A stretch of DNA of 64,000 bases from Makana argininalis_A (GCA_044442745.1 JBISJS010000001.1:1-64000), one strand, 5' to 3'. Positions 36,366-46,333 are shown, counted from the stretch's first letter. The notes: generated by a model from the letters alone, not told the origin. Numbers and translations are program-made.

Positions 36366-37550
36366 TTACGAAATTATTTTTGTAACAATTCCCGCACCAA
36401 CAGTTTTTCCACCTTCTCTAATTGCAAATCTTAAACCTTCATCCATGGCAATAGGAGATATTAAATTGACTATCATGTTTATTTTATCACCAGGCATTAC
36501 CATTTCGATATTTTTAGGTAATTCTATTGTACCAGTAACATCAGTAGTGCGAAAATAAAATTGAGGACGATATCCTTTTAAAAAAGGTGTATGTCTTCCA
36601 CCTTCTTCTTTATTTAAAATATATACTTCTGATTCAAATTTAGTATGTGGTTTTATATATCCAGGTTTTGATAAAACTTGACCACGTTCAACATCATCTC
36701 TTTTAATACCTCTAAGTAATATACCTACATTTTCACCTGATCTACCTTCATCTAAAAATTTACGAAACATTTCAACACCAGTGCATATAGCTTTCAATGT
36801 ATTTTTTATTCCTACTATTTCTACTTCTTCTCCAACTTTGATTATACCGCTTTCTATTCTTCCAGTAACAACTGTTCCTCTCCCGGATATAGAAAAGACA
36901 TCTTCAATAGGTAATAAAAAAGGTTTATTAATAGATCTTTTAGGTTCAGGAATATAAGTATCTAAATACTTAGATAGTTCTATTATTTTAGATGACCAAT
37001 ATTCATTTCCTTCGATTGCTTTTAAAGCTGATCCTCTTATAACTGGAGTATTATCTCCTGGAAAATCATATTTTGATAATAATTCACGTACTTCCATTTC
37101 AACTAAATCTAAAAGTTCTTTATCATCAACCATATCACATTTATTGATAAAAACAATTATATTAGGAACTCCTACTTGTCTACTTAAAAGAATATGTTCA
37201 CGAGTTTGAGGCATAGGTCCGTCAGTAGCTGAAACTACTAAAATAGATCCATCCATTTGAGCAGCACCTGTTATCATATTTTTTATATAATCTGCATGCC
37301 CAGGACAGTCAACATGAGCATAATGACGAATATTAGTATTATATTCAACATGAGAAGTATTAATAGTAATTCCTCTTTTTTTTTCTTCTGGTGTGTTATC
37401 AATTTGTTCAAATGAACGTGCATGTCCACCATAAGTTTTAGCAAGAATGGTTGTTATTGCAGATGTTAATGTAGTTTTTCCATGGTCAACATGACCTATA
37501 GTTCCAACATTAATATGTGTTTTATTTCTATTAAATTTTTTTTTAGCCAT
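36366..37550 (-). CDS. tufA: Elongation factor Tu
   Basis: EF-Tu brings aminoacyl-tRNA to the ribosome as a GTP complex. The 394 residues equal E. coli. G1 GHVDHGKTTLT near residue 19, G2 RGITINTSHVEY, G3 DCPGHADY, G4 NKCD and the C-terminal GRTVGAGIV-like end (GGKTVGAGIV) are all present. It is the last gene of the str operon, 46 bases after fusA. A hairpin terminator follows. Confidence 0.98.
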   Translation of the reverse strand: MAKKKFNRNKTHINVGTIGHVDHGKTTLTSAITTILAKTYGGHARSFEQIDNTPEEKKRGITINTSHVEYNTNIRHYAHVDCPGHADYIKNMITGAAQMDGSILVVSATDGPMPQTREHILLSRQVGVPNIIVFINKCDMVDDKELLDLVEMEVRELLSKYDFPGDNTPVIRGSALKAIEGNEYWSSKIIELSKYLDTYIPEPKRSINKPFLLPIEDVFSISGRGTVVTGRIESGIIKVGEEVEIVGIKNTLKAICTGVEMFRKFLDEGRSGENVGILLRGIKRDDVERGQVLSKPGYIKPHTKFESEVYILNKEEGGRHTPFLKGYRPQFYFRTTDVTGTIELPKNIEMVMPGDKINMIVNLISPIAMDEGLRFAIREGGKTVGAGIVTKIIS

Positions 37551-37596
37551 TAATATAATCCTTAGTATTTAAATAAAGTAATATACTTTATAAATA

Positions 37597-39702
37597 TTAT
37601 TTTGTTTTTTTATTTTCAATAATATTTTTAGAAATATTATTTGGTGATTTATTATAATGATTAAATTCCATAGAATAAGAAGCTCTACCTTGTGTTTGAG
37701 ATCTTAAATCAGTAGCATAACCAAACATTTCAGATAATGGAACTTTAGCTTTTATTTTTTTAACTATTGATTTATTTTCCATAGATTCTATTATTCCTCT
37801 TCTTCTATTTAAATCTCCAATAACATCACCCATGTATTTTTCAGGAGTTTGAATTTCTACATTCATAATTGGTTCTAAAATAATAGGATTTGCCTTAACA
37901 AAACCTTGTTTAAATGCTATTGAAGAAGCTATTTTAAATGCCATTTCTGATGAATCAACATCATGATATGAACCATCAAATATAGTAACACGAATATTTA
38001 CAATAGGATATCCAGCAATAACACCATTTTTTATTTGTTCTTGAATACCTTTATCAACAGCTGGAATATATTCTTTAGGTACAGATCCTCCTACAATTTT
38101 ATTTATAAATTCATAATTTTTTTTATTATCCTTAATAGGTTCAATTTTTAACCAAACATGACCAAATTGACCTTTTCCACCAGATTGCCTTATAAATTTA
38201 CCTTCTTGTTCTATAGTAGATGTTATTGTTTCTCTGTAAGAGACTTGAGGTTTTCCCACATTTACTTCAACTTTAAATTCACGTTTCATTCTATCTACAA
38301 TTATTTCTAAATGTAATTCTCCCATACCAGAAATAATAGTTTGACCTGACTCTTCATCAGTATAAAATTTAAAAGAAGGATCTTCTTGAGATAAACGATT
38401 AAGAGCCATTCCCATTTTTTCTTGATCTACTTTTGTTTTTGGTTCTAATGAGATAGATATTACAGGTTCTGGAAATTTTATTTTTTCTAAAATAATAGGA
38501 TTTAATGGATCACATAATGTATCTCCGGTTGAAATATTTTTCAGTCCTATTGCAGCAGCAATATCTCCTGCTTTTACTTCTTTTATTTCATCTCGTTTAT
38601 TAGCATGCATTTGAACTATTCTACCTAAACGAGTTTTTTTATTTTTAGTTGAATTTAATATAAAATCACCGGATTTTATAATACCTGAATAAACTCTAAA
38701 AAAAGTTAAGTTTCCAACAAAAGAATCATTTAAAATTTTAAAAGCTAATGCTGAAAAAGGTTCTTTATAATTTAAATGTCTTTTTGAATGTGTTTTTCCA
38801 TCCATTAAAACACCATTTATTAAATTAATATCAATAGGTGATGGTAAATAATCTACTATTGCATCTAATAATGATTGAACACCTTTATTTTTAAAAGAAG
38901 AACCACATGTGACAATCATGATTTCGTTTTTTATAACACGTTTTCTTAATCCTTTTTTTATTTCTTTTTCACTTAATTTAATTCCTTTTAAATATTTATT
39001 CATTAGATGTTCAGAAGATTCGACAGAGCTTTCTATTAATTTTTGATTCAAAACACAAGATAAATTAATTAATTTATTAGGAATATTTTTATAAGTAAAT
39101 GTTAATCCTTTATCTTTTTCATTCCAGTATATAGATTTCATTTGTATTAAATCTACTATTCCAACAAAATTATCTTTTTCAAAAATCGGTAATTGTATAG
39201 GAACAGGGTTAGATGAAAGTTTATTTGATAATTGATCAATTACTTTAATATAATTAGCTCCTAATCTATCCATTTTGTTTATAAAAGCTATTTTAGGAAC
39301 TTTATATTTAACAGCTTGTCTCCAAACTGTTTCAGATTGAGGTTGTACTCCACCTACAGCACAATATATCATAACTACTCCATCCAATATCCTCATAGAT
39401 CTTTCAACTTCAATAGTAAAATCTACATGCCCTGGTGTGTCAATAATATTAATTCTATGAGATTTAAATTGATTTTTCATACCTGACCAAAAACAAGTTG
39501 TCGAAGCTGATGTTATTGTTATTCCTCTTTCTTGTTCTTGTTTCATCCAATCCATTGTTGCTGACCCATAATGCACTTCACCTATTTTATGATTTATTCC
39601 TGTATAAAATAAAATTCTTTCAGTTGTAGTTGTTTTGCCTGCATCTATATGTGCACTAATTCCTATATTTCTATAGTTTTTAATAGATGTTTTAATAGAC
39701 AT
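37597..39702 (-). CDS. fusA: Elongation factor G
   Basis: EF-G drives translocation and, with RRF, ribosome recycling. The 701 residues (E. coli 704) contain G1 AHIDAGKTTTTERIL, G2 RGITITSA, G3 DTPGHVDFT and G4 NKMDR. Domain IV follows with GKGQFGHV and the C-terminal GYATDLRSQTQGRA. It lies between rpsG and tufA in the str operon order. Confidence 0.98.
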   Translation of the reverse strand: MSIKTSIKNYRNIGISAHIDAGKTTTTERILFYTGINHKIGEVHYGSATMDWMKQEQERGITITSASTTCFWSGMKNQFKSHRINIIDTPGHVDFTIEVERSMRILDGVVMIYCAVGGVQPQSETVWRQAVKYKVPKIAFINKMDRLGANYIKVIDQLSNKLSSNPVPIQLPIFEKDNFVGIVDLIQMKSIYWNEKDKGLTFTYKNIPNKLINLSCVLNQKLIESSVESSEHLMNKYLKGIKLSEKEIKKGLRKRVIKNEIMIVTCGSSFKNKGVQSLLDAIVDYLPSPIDINLINGVLMDGKTHSKRHLNYKEPFSALAFKILNDSFVGNLTFFRVYSGIIKSGDFILNSTKNKKTRLGRIVQMHANKRDEIKEVKAGDIAAAIGLKNISTGDTLCDPLNPIILEKIKFPEPVISISLEPKTKVDQEKMGMALNRLSQEDPSFKFYTDEESGQTIISGMGELHLEIIVDRMKREFKVEVNVGKPQVSYRETITSTIEQEGKFIRQSGGKGQFGHVWLKIEPIKDNKKNYEFINKIVGGSVPKEYIPAVDKGIQEQIKNGVIAGYPIVNIRVTIFDGSYHDVDSSEMAFKIASSIAFKQGFVKANPIILEPIMNVEIQTPEKYMGDVIGDLNRRRGIIESMENKSIVKKIKAKVPLSEMFGYATDLRSQTQGRASYSMEFNHYNKSPNNISKNIIENKKTK

Positions 39703-39774
39703 TAAAACCTCTTAAATATTTTAGATTAAAAAATAATATTTATTATAAAATTAAAATATATATTAATATAATAT

Positions 39775-40245
39775 TTACCATCTATAATGAGCAAATGCTT
39801 TATTAGCTTCTGCCATTTTATGAATATCTTCTTTTTTTTTAAAAGCTAAACCTTTTTTTCTAGTAGCATCTAATAATTCTTTATATAATTTTAAAGACAT
39901 TGATTTTTCTTTTCTTTTACGAGCAGATTCAATAATCCATCTCATTGCTAATGTATTACTTCTAATAGGACGTACCTCAATAGGAACTTGATAAGTAGAA
40001 CCTCCAACTCTTCTTGATTTTACTTCAACTATAGGTTTAACATTATCTAAAGCTAATTTAAAAGATTCAATATCGTTAATTCCAGATTTTTTTGCAAGAT
40101 AATAAAGAGCTTTATAAACTATTTTTTCAGATATTGTTTTTTTACCTTGTATCATTAATATATTAATAAATTTAGATATAATTTCAGATCCAAATTTTGA
40201 ATCAGGTAATATTTTTCTTTTATTAATAATACTACGACGTGACAT
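39775..40245 (-). CDS. rpsG: 30S ribosomal protein S7
   Basis: S7 organises the small-subunit head and in E. coli represses the str operon. I chose ATG 40245 (156 residues) because MSRRSIINKRKILPD matches the family start; an in-frame ATG at 40257 adds four unlikely residues. SRRVGGSTYQVPVEVRP-like, AMRWIIESARKR and HKMAEANKAFAHYRW are clear. It follows rpsL by 52 bases, a region that in E. coli binds S7. Confidence 0.95.
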   Translation of the reverse strand: MSRRSIINKRKILPDSKFGSEIISKFINILMIQGKKTISEKIVYKALYYLAKKSGINDIESFKLALDNVKPIVEVKSRRVGGSTYQVPIEVRPIRSNTLAMRWIIESARKRKEKSMSLKLYKELLDATRKKGLAFKKKEDIHKMAEANKAFAHYRW

Positions 40246-40297
40246 AAAATACTCCAAATATTTATTTATTAATAATTAAATATAATTATTTTATAAT

Positions 40298-40672
40298 TTA
40301 AGATTTTGTTTTTTTAGTTCCATATTTAGATCTACCATTTTTTCTTTTATTTATTCCTGATAAATCACAAGCTCCATGAATGGTATGATAACGAACTCCT
40401 GGTAAATCTTTTACTCTTCCTCCTCTTATCAAGACCACAGAATGTTCTTGTAAATTATGACCTTCTCCTCCTATATAAGAAGTTACTTCTAATCCATTTG
40501 TTAATCTAACTCTACATACTTTTCTTAAAGCAGAATTTGGTTTTTTAGGAGTTGTAGTATATACTCTAATACATACTCCCCTTTTTTGAGGACAAGAATT
40601 AAGAGCTGGTACATCGCTTTTTATATTTTTTTTAAATCTTGATTTTCTTATTAATTGGTTAATTGTAGGCAT
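40298..40672 (-). CDS. rpsL: 30S ribosomal protein S12
   Basis: S12 sits at the decoding centre and is the site of streptomycin resistance mutations. The 124 residues equal E. coli. MPTINQLIRKSR, TPKKPNSALRKVCRVRLTNG with the key lysine, GEGHNLQEHSVVLIRGGRVK and GVRYHTI are intact. It heads the str operon. The 242 bases upstream, towards erpA, are A/T-rich with no recognisable gene; they must hold the operon promoter, but no clear hexamers stand out. Confidence 0.98.
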   Translation of the reverse strand: MPTINQLIRKSRFKKNIKSDVPALNSCPQKRGVCIRVYTTTPKKPNSALRKVCRVRLTNGLEVTSYIGGEGHNLQEHSVVLIRGGRVKDLPGVRYHTIHGACDLSGINKRKNGRSKYGTKKTKS

Positions 40673-40914
40673 TTAAGTAAATTTCCTGTTTAAAAAATAA
40701 ATTTAATTATATTAATTTAACATAATTAATTAAAATGATATTATATATTAATAATAATTTTTTAAATTTTATAAAATTATTTTTTAAATAAAATTTATTA
40801 AAATATTCAAATTTAATAAATTTAAAGTTAATATTGAAAAATTATAATTTTAATATATATTATTATTTTAATATATAAAATACTAATATTAAAATATGTT
40901 TATTAAAAAAATTA

Positions 40915-41274
40915 ATGAAAAATAATTTGAATATTAAAAATTTAAATATTTATTTTACAGATAAAGCAGCAATAAGAACAAAATATCTTATTTTAAAAGA
41001 AAATAAAACAAATCTAAAACTAAGAATTTATATCAATGGAGGTGGTTGTAAAGGATTTAAATATAATTTTTTATTGGATAATAAATATAGTAATAAAGAT
41101 TTTATAATTAAAAATTATAATATAAATGAAAAATTAATAGTAGATAATATAAGTCTTCAATATTTAATAGGAAGTTCAATAGATTATATTGAAGAAATTG
41201 AATTTTCTCGTTTTGTTGTGATAAATAAAAAATATAAAAATACTTGTAGCTGTGGTTATTCTTTTAGTATTTAA
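40915..41274 (+). CDS. erpA: A-type iron-sulfur carrier ErpA
   Basis: ErpA carries Fe-S clusters to target proteins, in E. coli including the isoprenoid enzyme IspG and IspH. The 119 residues (E. coli 114) align over the full length. The three cluster cysteines are present, one in YINGGGCKGFKY near residue 44 and two in the C-terminal TCSCGYSFSI. FTDKAA, SLQYLIGSSIDYIEE and SRFVV are also kept. The gene stands alone, divergent from rpsL and convergent with lspA. Confidence 0.95.
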   Translation: MKNNLNIKNLNIYFTDKAAIRTKYLILKENKTNLKLRIYINGGGCKGFKYNFLLDNKYSNKDFIIKNYNINEKLIVDNISLQYLIGSSIDYIEEIEFSRFVVINKKYKNTCSCGYSFSI

Positions 41275-41291
41275 TTTTATATCAACTATTA

Positions 41292-41310
41292 ATTTAATTT
41301 TTAATTAAAT
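41292..41310. terminator. Short hairpin between erpA and lspA
   Basis: An 8-bp A/T inverted repeat (41292-41299 with 41303-41310, loop of 3) lies between the convergent ends of erpA and lspA and touches the lspA stop codon. It may act as a two-way terminator, but it is weak and could be chance in such A/T-rich DNA. Confidence 0.25.
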
Positions 41311-41778
41311 CATAACTTTTTTAAATATTATTAAAAATAATCCAATAGTAATACTTATATCTGAAATATTAAATATTGGAAAATGAAAATTTTTAATATG
41401 AAAATCTATATAATCAATGATAAATTTATTATTTAATCTATCAAATAGATTTCCCATTGCTCCTCCTAAAATCATAGAACTTGACATATTATCAATAATA
41501 TTATTATTAAAAATAATAATATTAATTAAAGATAAAAATATAATAAATATTGAATTAACATTTAAAATACAAGTTTGCCATATATATCCATTAGATAAAA
41601 AATTAAATATTGTTCCTAAATTATGTATATGAGTTATATTAATAAAAAAGCAAAAATAAAATTTACACCCTATACATAATTTAATTATAAACAAATTTTT
41701 GATTATAAGATCAATTATGAAAATATATATTGATGTATATATCCAATATATATTTTTATATTTTATTATTTTGTTCAT
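41305..41778 (-). CDS. lspA: Lipoprotein signal peptidase LspA
   Basis: LspA cleaves the signal peptide of prolipoproteins in the inner membrane. The 157 residues (E. coli 164) show four hydrophobic segments. The catalytic aspartates are visible in GGAMGNLFDRL near residue 110 and FNISDI near residue 138. Its ATG overlaps the last base of the ileS stop (TAATG), so translation is coupled, as the two are in E. coli. It implies at least some lipoproteins are still made. Confidence 0.93.
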   Translation of the reverse strand: MNKIIKYKNIYWIYTSIYIFIIDLIIKNLFIIKLCIGCKFYFCFFINITHIHNLGTIFNFLSNGYIWQTCILNVNSIFIIFLSLINIIIFNNNIIDNMSSSMILGGAMGNLFDRLNNKFIIDYIDFHIKNFHFPIFNISDISITIGLFLIIFKKVMI

Positions 41779-44594
41779 TAAATAAATCTACGTTTTTCTC
41801 CTAATCCTGATGTATTTAAGATACATCTTTTACATATTTCTGAATTATTTTCTTTAAAATAAATATTTTTTACAAAATGCCAACAACGAGGACATTTTTT
41901 ACCTTTCATTTTTATTAAATTTATTTTTAAACCATTTATATTTTTACATTTTATTGAATCCAAATCAGAATTATTATAATCAGATAAGATTACTTTTGAA
42001 GTAAGAAAAATAAATTTAATTTCATTTCCTAAAGTTTTTAAAATTTTATAAAGATATGGTTTGACATGTAATGTTATACATGATTCTAAAGAACTATTAA
42101 TTATTTTTTTAGTACGTGCTATTTCTATAATTTTATTAATTTCATTACGTATTTTAATAATAAAATTCCAATAATTATTATTAAATATATCTTGATTTTC
42201 AAAATCATATAAACTATTATACCATTCTTCTAATAAAATATTTTTATTTCTTTTTCCAGGAATAAAATTCCATATTTCATCAGCAGTAAAAGAAATAATT
42301 GGTAAAATCCAACGTACAAGTGCTTCAATAATATGATATATTGCAGTTTGACAACTACGTCTATATATACTACATTTATGAAATGTATATTGACGATCTT
42401 TTATAATATCTAAATAAAAAGCACTCATCTCTGTTGAACAAAAATACATAATTCTTTTTATTACATTGTTAAAATCATAATTTTTATAAAATAATAAAAT
42501 TTCATTTTGAACTTCTTTTGCTTTTGACACTGCCCAAATATCTAATTTTACCATATCTTTAGAATTTACAATATTATATTTAGGATTAAAATCATTTATT
42601 ATAGCTAATAAAAACCTAATAGTATTTCTTATTTTACGATAATTATTTACTGTTTTTTTAATAATTTTTTCTGAAACAGACATTTCATTAGTATAATCAT
42701 TAGATGCAACCCATAATCTTAAAATATCAGCTCCTAATGTATTTATTATATTATTAGAATTAAATACATTTCCAATTGACTTAGACATTTTATGTCCTTT
42801 GCTATCAACAGTAAAACCATGAGTTAAAACTTTTTTATAAGGTGCTTTACTATTAATAATAGTAGATATAATTAAAGATGACATAAACCATCCTCTATGT
42901 TGATCTGAACCTTCTAAATACATATCTATTTTTTTTTTAATACATGTTAATCTATATTTCATAACAGAAAAATGTGTTGATCCAGAATCAAACCAAATAT
43001 CTAAAGTATCTGTAATTTTATGATAATTATGTAAATCATAACCAATCATACTTAATGGATCTAAATCATACCAAGCTTGAATTCCATATATTTCAACTTT
43101 TTTAGCTACTATTTCAAGTATATCAATAGTACGAGGATGAATTTGATTAGTTTTATTATGAACAAATAATGACATTGGAATACCCCATGATCTTTGACGA
43201 GAAATACACCAATCAGGACGATTAATAATCATATTTTTAATTCTATTTTTTCCCCATTTTGGAATCCAATTAACATTTTCAATAGAATATAATAATTTTT
43301 TTCTTAAATTATTTTTATCTATACTTATAAACCATTGAGGTGTTGCTCTAAAAATAATAGGAGTTTTATGTCTCCAACAATGAGGATAACTATGTTTAAA
43401 TTTATTAACATGTATTAATAAATTTTTATTTTTCAAAATTTTAATTATAATTTTATTTGCTTTGAGTACTTTAATACCATCTAATTCTGGTAGTGTATTT
43501 TTTATATATTCGCCTTTATTATTAGTAGAATCAAAAATTTGCAAATTATATTTTTCAGACATGATGTAATCATCATTACTATGACTAGGCGATATATGAA
43601 CTGCACCAGTTCCTATATCTGAATTAACATTATTACTTAAAATAATAGGTATGTTAAAATTCATAAAAGGATGTTTAAAGTTTAATAATTCTAAATTAAG
43701 ACCTTTTGTTTTGCCTATTATGGTCCATTTTTTTATTTTATATTTAATCATTAATTTTTTTACTAATTTAGAATAAATTATGTACACTATATTTTTTGTT
43801 TTTACTAAAAAATATTCAAATTTTTTATTTAAAGCGATTGCTCTATTATCTGGTAGTGTCCATGGCATAGTTGTCCAAATTATTATTGAAATTTTAAATT
43901 TAAAATTTTTAATTAAAAATTTAGAAGCAACTAATGAAGAATTTAAAGCTTCAAAAGCTACATACATTGATGTTGAAATAATATTATAATATTCTACTTC
44001 TGCTTCTGATAATGAAGATTTACATTCAATACACCAATGAATAGGTTTTGATCCTTGATACAAATAATTATTGGATATTATTTTACTAAAAGTACGAATA
44101 ATATTAGCTTCGGTTTTAAAATCCATGGTTAAATAAGGATTTTTCCAATCAGCAATAACACCTAATCTAATAAAATCTTTTTTTTGATTTTCTACTTGTT
44201 TTAAAGAATATGTACGACATTTTAATATAAAATCTTTTAATTTTATTTTTTCTTTTTTTTTCTCTAAAATTTTATTTACTTGTAATTCAATAGGCAACCC
44301 ATGACAATCCCATCCTGGTATATAAGGAGCATTATATCCATTCAGGCTTTTATATTTAATAATAATATCTTTAATAATTTTATTAACTGCATGTCCAATA
44401 TGTATATTTCCATTTGCATATGGTGGTCCATCGTGAAGTATAAATTTTTTTTTGTTTTTTTTATTTAATCTAATTTTATTATAAATATCTTCTTTATACC
44501 ATTTATTTAAAATTTTATATTCAATAATAGGCAGATTTGCTTTCATAGGAAAAGATGTTATAGGTAAATTTAGAGTTTTTTTATAATTTAACAT
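41778..44594 (-). CDS. ileS: Isoleucyl-tRNA synthetase
   Basis: IleRS charges tRNA-Ile. The 938 residues equal E. coli. The HIGH motif appears in ANGNIHIGHAVNK near residue 64. The KMSKS motif is in GHKMSKSIGNV near residue 605, and WCISRQRSWGIP is intact. The C-terminal zinc ribbon has two pairs, CPRC and CKRC. In E. coli ribF-ileS-lspA is one operon; ribF is missing here, and the upstream gap of 286 bases to rpsT contains a palindrome. Confidence 0.97.
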   Translation of the reverse strand: MLNYKKTLNLPITSFPMKANLPIIEYKILNKWYKEDIYNKIRLNKKNKKKFILHDGPPYANGNIHIGHAVNKIIKDIIIKYKSLNGYNAPYIPGWDCHGLPIELQVNKILEKKKEKIKLKDFILKCRTYSLKQVENQKKDFIRLGVIADWKNPYLTMDFKTEANIIRTFSKIISNNYLYQGSKPIHWCIECKSSLSEAEVEYYNIISTSMYVAFEALNSSLVASKFLIKNFKFKISIIIWTTMPWTLPDNRAIALNKKFEYFLVKTKNIVYIIYSKLVKKLMIKYKIKKWTIIGKTKGLNLELLNFKHPFMNFNIPIILSNNVNSDIGTGAVHISPSHSNDDYIMSEKYNLQIFDSTNNKGEYIKNTLPELDGIKVLKANKIIIKILKNKNLLIHVNKFKHSYPHCWRHKTPIIFRATPQWFISIDKNNLRKKLLYSIENVNWIPKWGKNRIKNMIINRPDWCISRQRSWGIPMSLFVHNKTNQIHPRTIDILEIVAKKVEIYGIQAWYDLDPLSMIGYDLHNYHKITDTLDIWFDSGSTHFSVMKYRLTCIKKKIDMYLEGSDQHRGWFMSSLIISTIINSKAPYKKVLTHGFTVDSKGHKMSKSIGNVFNSNNIINTLGADILRLWVASNDYTNEMSVSEKIIKKTVNNYRKIRNTIRFLLAIINDFNPKYNIVNSKDMVKLDIWAVSKAKEVQNEILLFYKNYDFNNVIKRIMYFCSTEMSAFYLDIIKDRQYTFHKCSIYRRSCQTAIYHIIEALVRWILPIISFTADEIWNFIPGKRNKNILLEEWYNSLYDFENQDIFNNNYWNFIIKIRNEINKIIEIARTKKIINSSLESCITLHVKPYLYKILKTLGNEIKFIFLTSKVILSDYNNSDLDSIKCKNINGLKINLIKMKGKKCPRCWHFVKNIYFKENNSEICKRCILNTSGLGEKRRFI

Positions 44595-44731
44595 TTTTTT
44601 TCCAAATTTTAAAATTTTATTATTTAAATTTTTTAAATAATAAAATTATAAAAATGTAATTAAAATTAAAATATGTTATAATTTTATTATATTTAATTTT
44701 ATTTATATTATTTGTTTTAAATTTAATATAT

Positions 44732-44779
44732 TTTTAAATATAAAACAACATTAATATCAATGTTGTTTTATATTTAAAA
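44732..44779. repeat. 21-bp-arm palindrome between ileS and rpsT
   Basis: Bases 44732-44752 pair perfectly with 44759-44779 (loop of 6). It includes two G-C pairs per arm (the ACAAC block). It lies in a divergent gap of 286 bases where E. coli has ribF, so it is not at the end of either neighbour. The rest of the gap is A/T only. It could be a scar or terminator of a lost gene, or a regulatory site. Confidence 0.65.
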
Positions 44780-44880
44780 TGAATTATTATTATTATTAAT
44801 ATAATAAATATAAATTTAATTTAAAATATCAATTTTTTAATATAAATTTTTTAATATATAATATATTATAAGGATGAAAA

Positions 44881-45150
44881 TTGTCTAAAATAAAATCATC
44901 AATAAAAAGAAATTTACAATCTAAAAAAAAAAGAAAAAGCAATATAAAAAATAAATCAATTATTAAAACTTTTTTAAAGAAAATTAAATATTATATAGAT
45001 AAAAAAGACAAACAATTATCTAAAAATATATTTTATAAATTCCAATCAATTATTGATAGACAATCTATTAAAGGTTTAATACATAAAAATAAAGCATCTC
45101 GTTATAAAAGAAAAATAACAAACCGAATTAAAAATATTAATAATGATTAA
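44881..45150 (+). CDS. rpsT: 30S ribosomal protein S20, UUG start
   Basis: S20 binds 16S rRNA helices of the body. The 89 residues (E. coli 87) match in SKIKSSIKRNLQSKKKRK and in the well-kept IIDRQSIKGLIHKNKASRYK. The start is TTG at 44881, preceded by AAGGATG; E. coli rpsT also starts with UUG, a feature tied to its autoregulation. The last 13 codons lie within a 31-bp-arm palindrome shared with the end of dnaJ. Confidence 0.94.
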   Translation: MSKIKSSIKRNLQSKKKRKSNIKNKSIIKTFLKKIKYYIDKKDKQLSKNIFYKFQSIIDRQSIKGLIHKNKASRYKRKITNRIKNINND

Positions 45151-45176
45151 TATTTTTAATTCGGTTTGTTATTTTT
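45111..45176. repeat. 31-bp-arm palindrome encoding the ends of rpsT and dnaJ
   Basis: Bases 45111-45141 pair perfectly with 45146-45176 around a 4-base loop. The left arm encodes the end of RpsT, the right arm the end of DnaJ on the other strand. Both stop codons fall inside, only 5 bases apart. Either transcript would end in a long hairpin that includes four G-C pairs. A two-way terminator built from coding sequence is the likely role. Confidence 0.8.
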
Positions 45177-46271
45177 AAAAAATTTTTCAACACGTTCAAT
45201 AAATTTTTTAGATTTAGGAATATTATTGTTATCATATGAATCATAAAAACTTTTTTCGAGATCAAATAATAATTTTTTTTGATACTTATTAAGTTGTACA
45301 GGTGTTTCCACAATTATTTTGCATAATAAATCACCAATAGATACACCACGTAATGATTTAATACCTTTTCCTCTTATTCTAAAAATTTTACCTGTTTGTG
45401 TTTCTAATGGTATTTTCAGTTTTAATTTTCCATAAAGTGTTGGTATTTCTATTTCACCACCTAAAGCTGCTTTTGAAAAATTAATAGGTATGACACAATA
45501 AAGATTATTTTTCTCACGTTCAAATATAGGATGTTTTTTAATATTTATTTGTACATATAAATCACCTGCATCAATTCCATATTCTCCAGATTCTCCTTTT
45601 CCTGTTAATTTTATTCTATCTCCTGAATCTACTCCGGATGGTATTTTTACAGATAACATTTTTAATTTTTCTATTCTACCATTATGACATTTAATACATT
45701 TATTTTTAATAACTGTTCCACAACCCATACAATATGGACATGTTTGTTGAACAGTAAAAAAACCTTGTCTTGTATGTATTTGACCATTACCATTACATGT
45801 TTTACAATTTATTATTGAATTTTTAGATTTTGCACCACTTCCGTTACAAAAATTACATTTATCATATGTTTTTATCCTTATTTCTTTTATTACACCTTTT
45901 ACTGAATCTTCAAGAGAAATTTGAATATTATATTGTAAATCAGAACCTTTTTGTACTTTTTGTCTTCTGTTACTACTAAAAATATCACCAAAAACATCTC
46001 CAAATATATCACCAAAATCTGAACCATCTTCTACATTACTATTTTGATCAAATGCAGAATGTCCATATTGATCATATGCTGAACGTTTTTTAGGATCTTT
46101 TAATATTTCATATGCTTCTTTAATTTCTTTAAATTTATATTCTGCTTTTTTATTTCCTAAGTTTCTATCTGGGTGAAATTTCATTGCTAAACGTTTATAA
46201 GCTTTTTTTATGTCTCTTTCTTCTGAATTTCTAGAAACACCCAAAATTTCATAATAATCTAATTTTGACAT
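45156..46271 (-). CDS. dnaJ: Chaperone DnaJ (Hsp40)
   Basis: DnaJ delivers unfolded proteins to DnaK and stimulates its ATPase. The 371 residues (E. coli 376) show the J domain with KFHPDRN near residue 32. A G/D-rich linker follows, then four zinc-binding repeats near residues 138-206 (CNFCNGSG, CKTCNGNG, CPYCMGCG, CIKCHNGR). The fourth lacks its last glycine. The C-terminal substrate domain is intact. It lies 110 bases downstream of dnaK, with a hairpin between. Confidence 0.96.
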   Translation of the reverse strand: MSKLDYYEILGVSRNSEERDIKKAYKRLAMKFHPDRNLGNKKAEYKFKEIKEAYEILKDPKKRSAYDQYGHSAFDQNSNVEDGSDFGDIFGDVFGDIFSSNRRQKVQKGSDLQYNIQISLEDSVKGVIKEIRIKTYDKCNFCNGSGAKSKNSIINCKTCNGNGQIHTRQGFFTVQQTCPYCMGCGTVIKNKCIKCHNGRIEKLKMLSVKIPSGVDSGDRIKLTGKGESGEYGIDAGDLYVQINIKKHPIFEREKNNLYCVIPINFSKAALGGEIEIPTLYGKLKLKIPLETQTGKIFRIRGKGIKSLRGVSIGDLLCKIIVETPVQLNKYQKKLLFDLEKSFYDSYDNNNIPKSKKFIERVEKFFKNNKPN

Positions 46272-46303
46272 TTTTTTCCTAAATATAATTAATAAATTTA
46301 ATA

Positions 46304-46333
46304 CACGAACATAGAATAAATATTATGTTCGTG
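46304..46333 (-). terminator. Hairpin between dnaK and dnaJ
   Basis: A 10-bp perfect stem with four G-C pairs (46304-46313 with 46324-46333, loop of 10) lies 48 bases beyond the dnaK stop and 32 before the dnaJ start. It probably lowers read-through or protects the dnaK mRNA 3' end, giving more DnaK than DnaJ. The stem is GC-rich for this genome. Confidence 0.55.
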
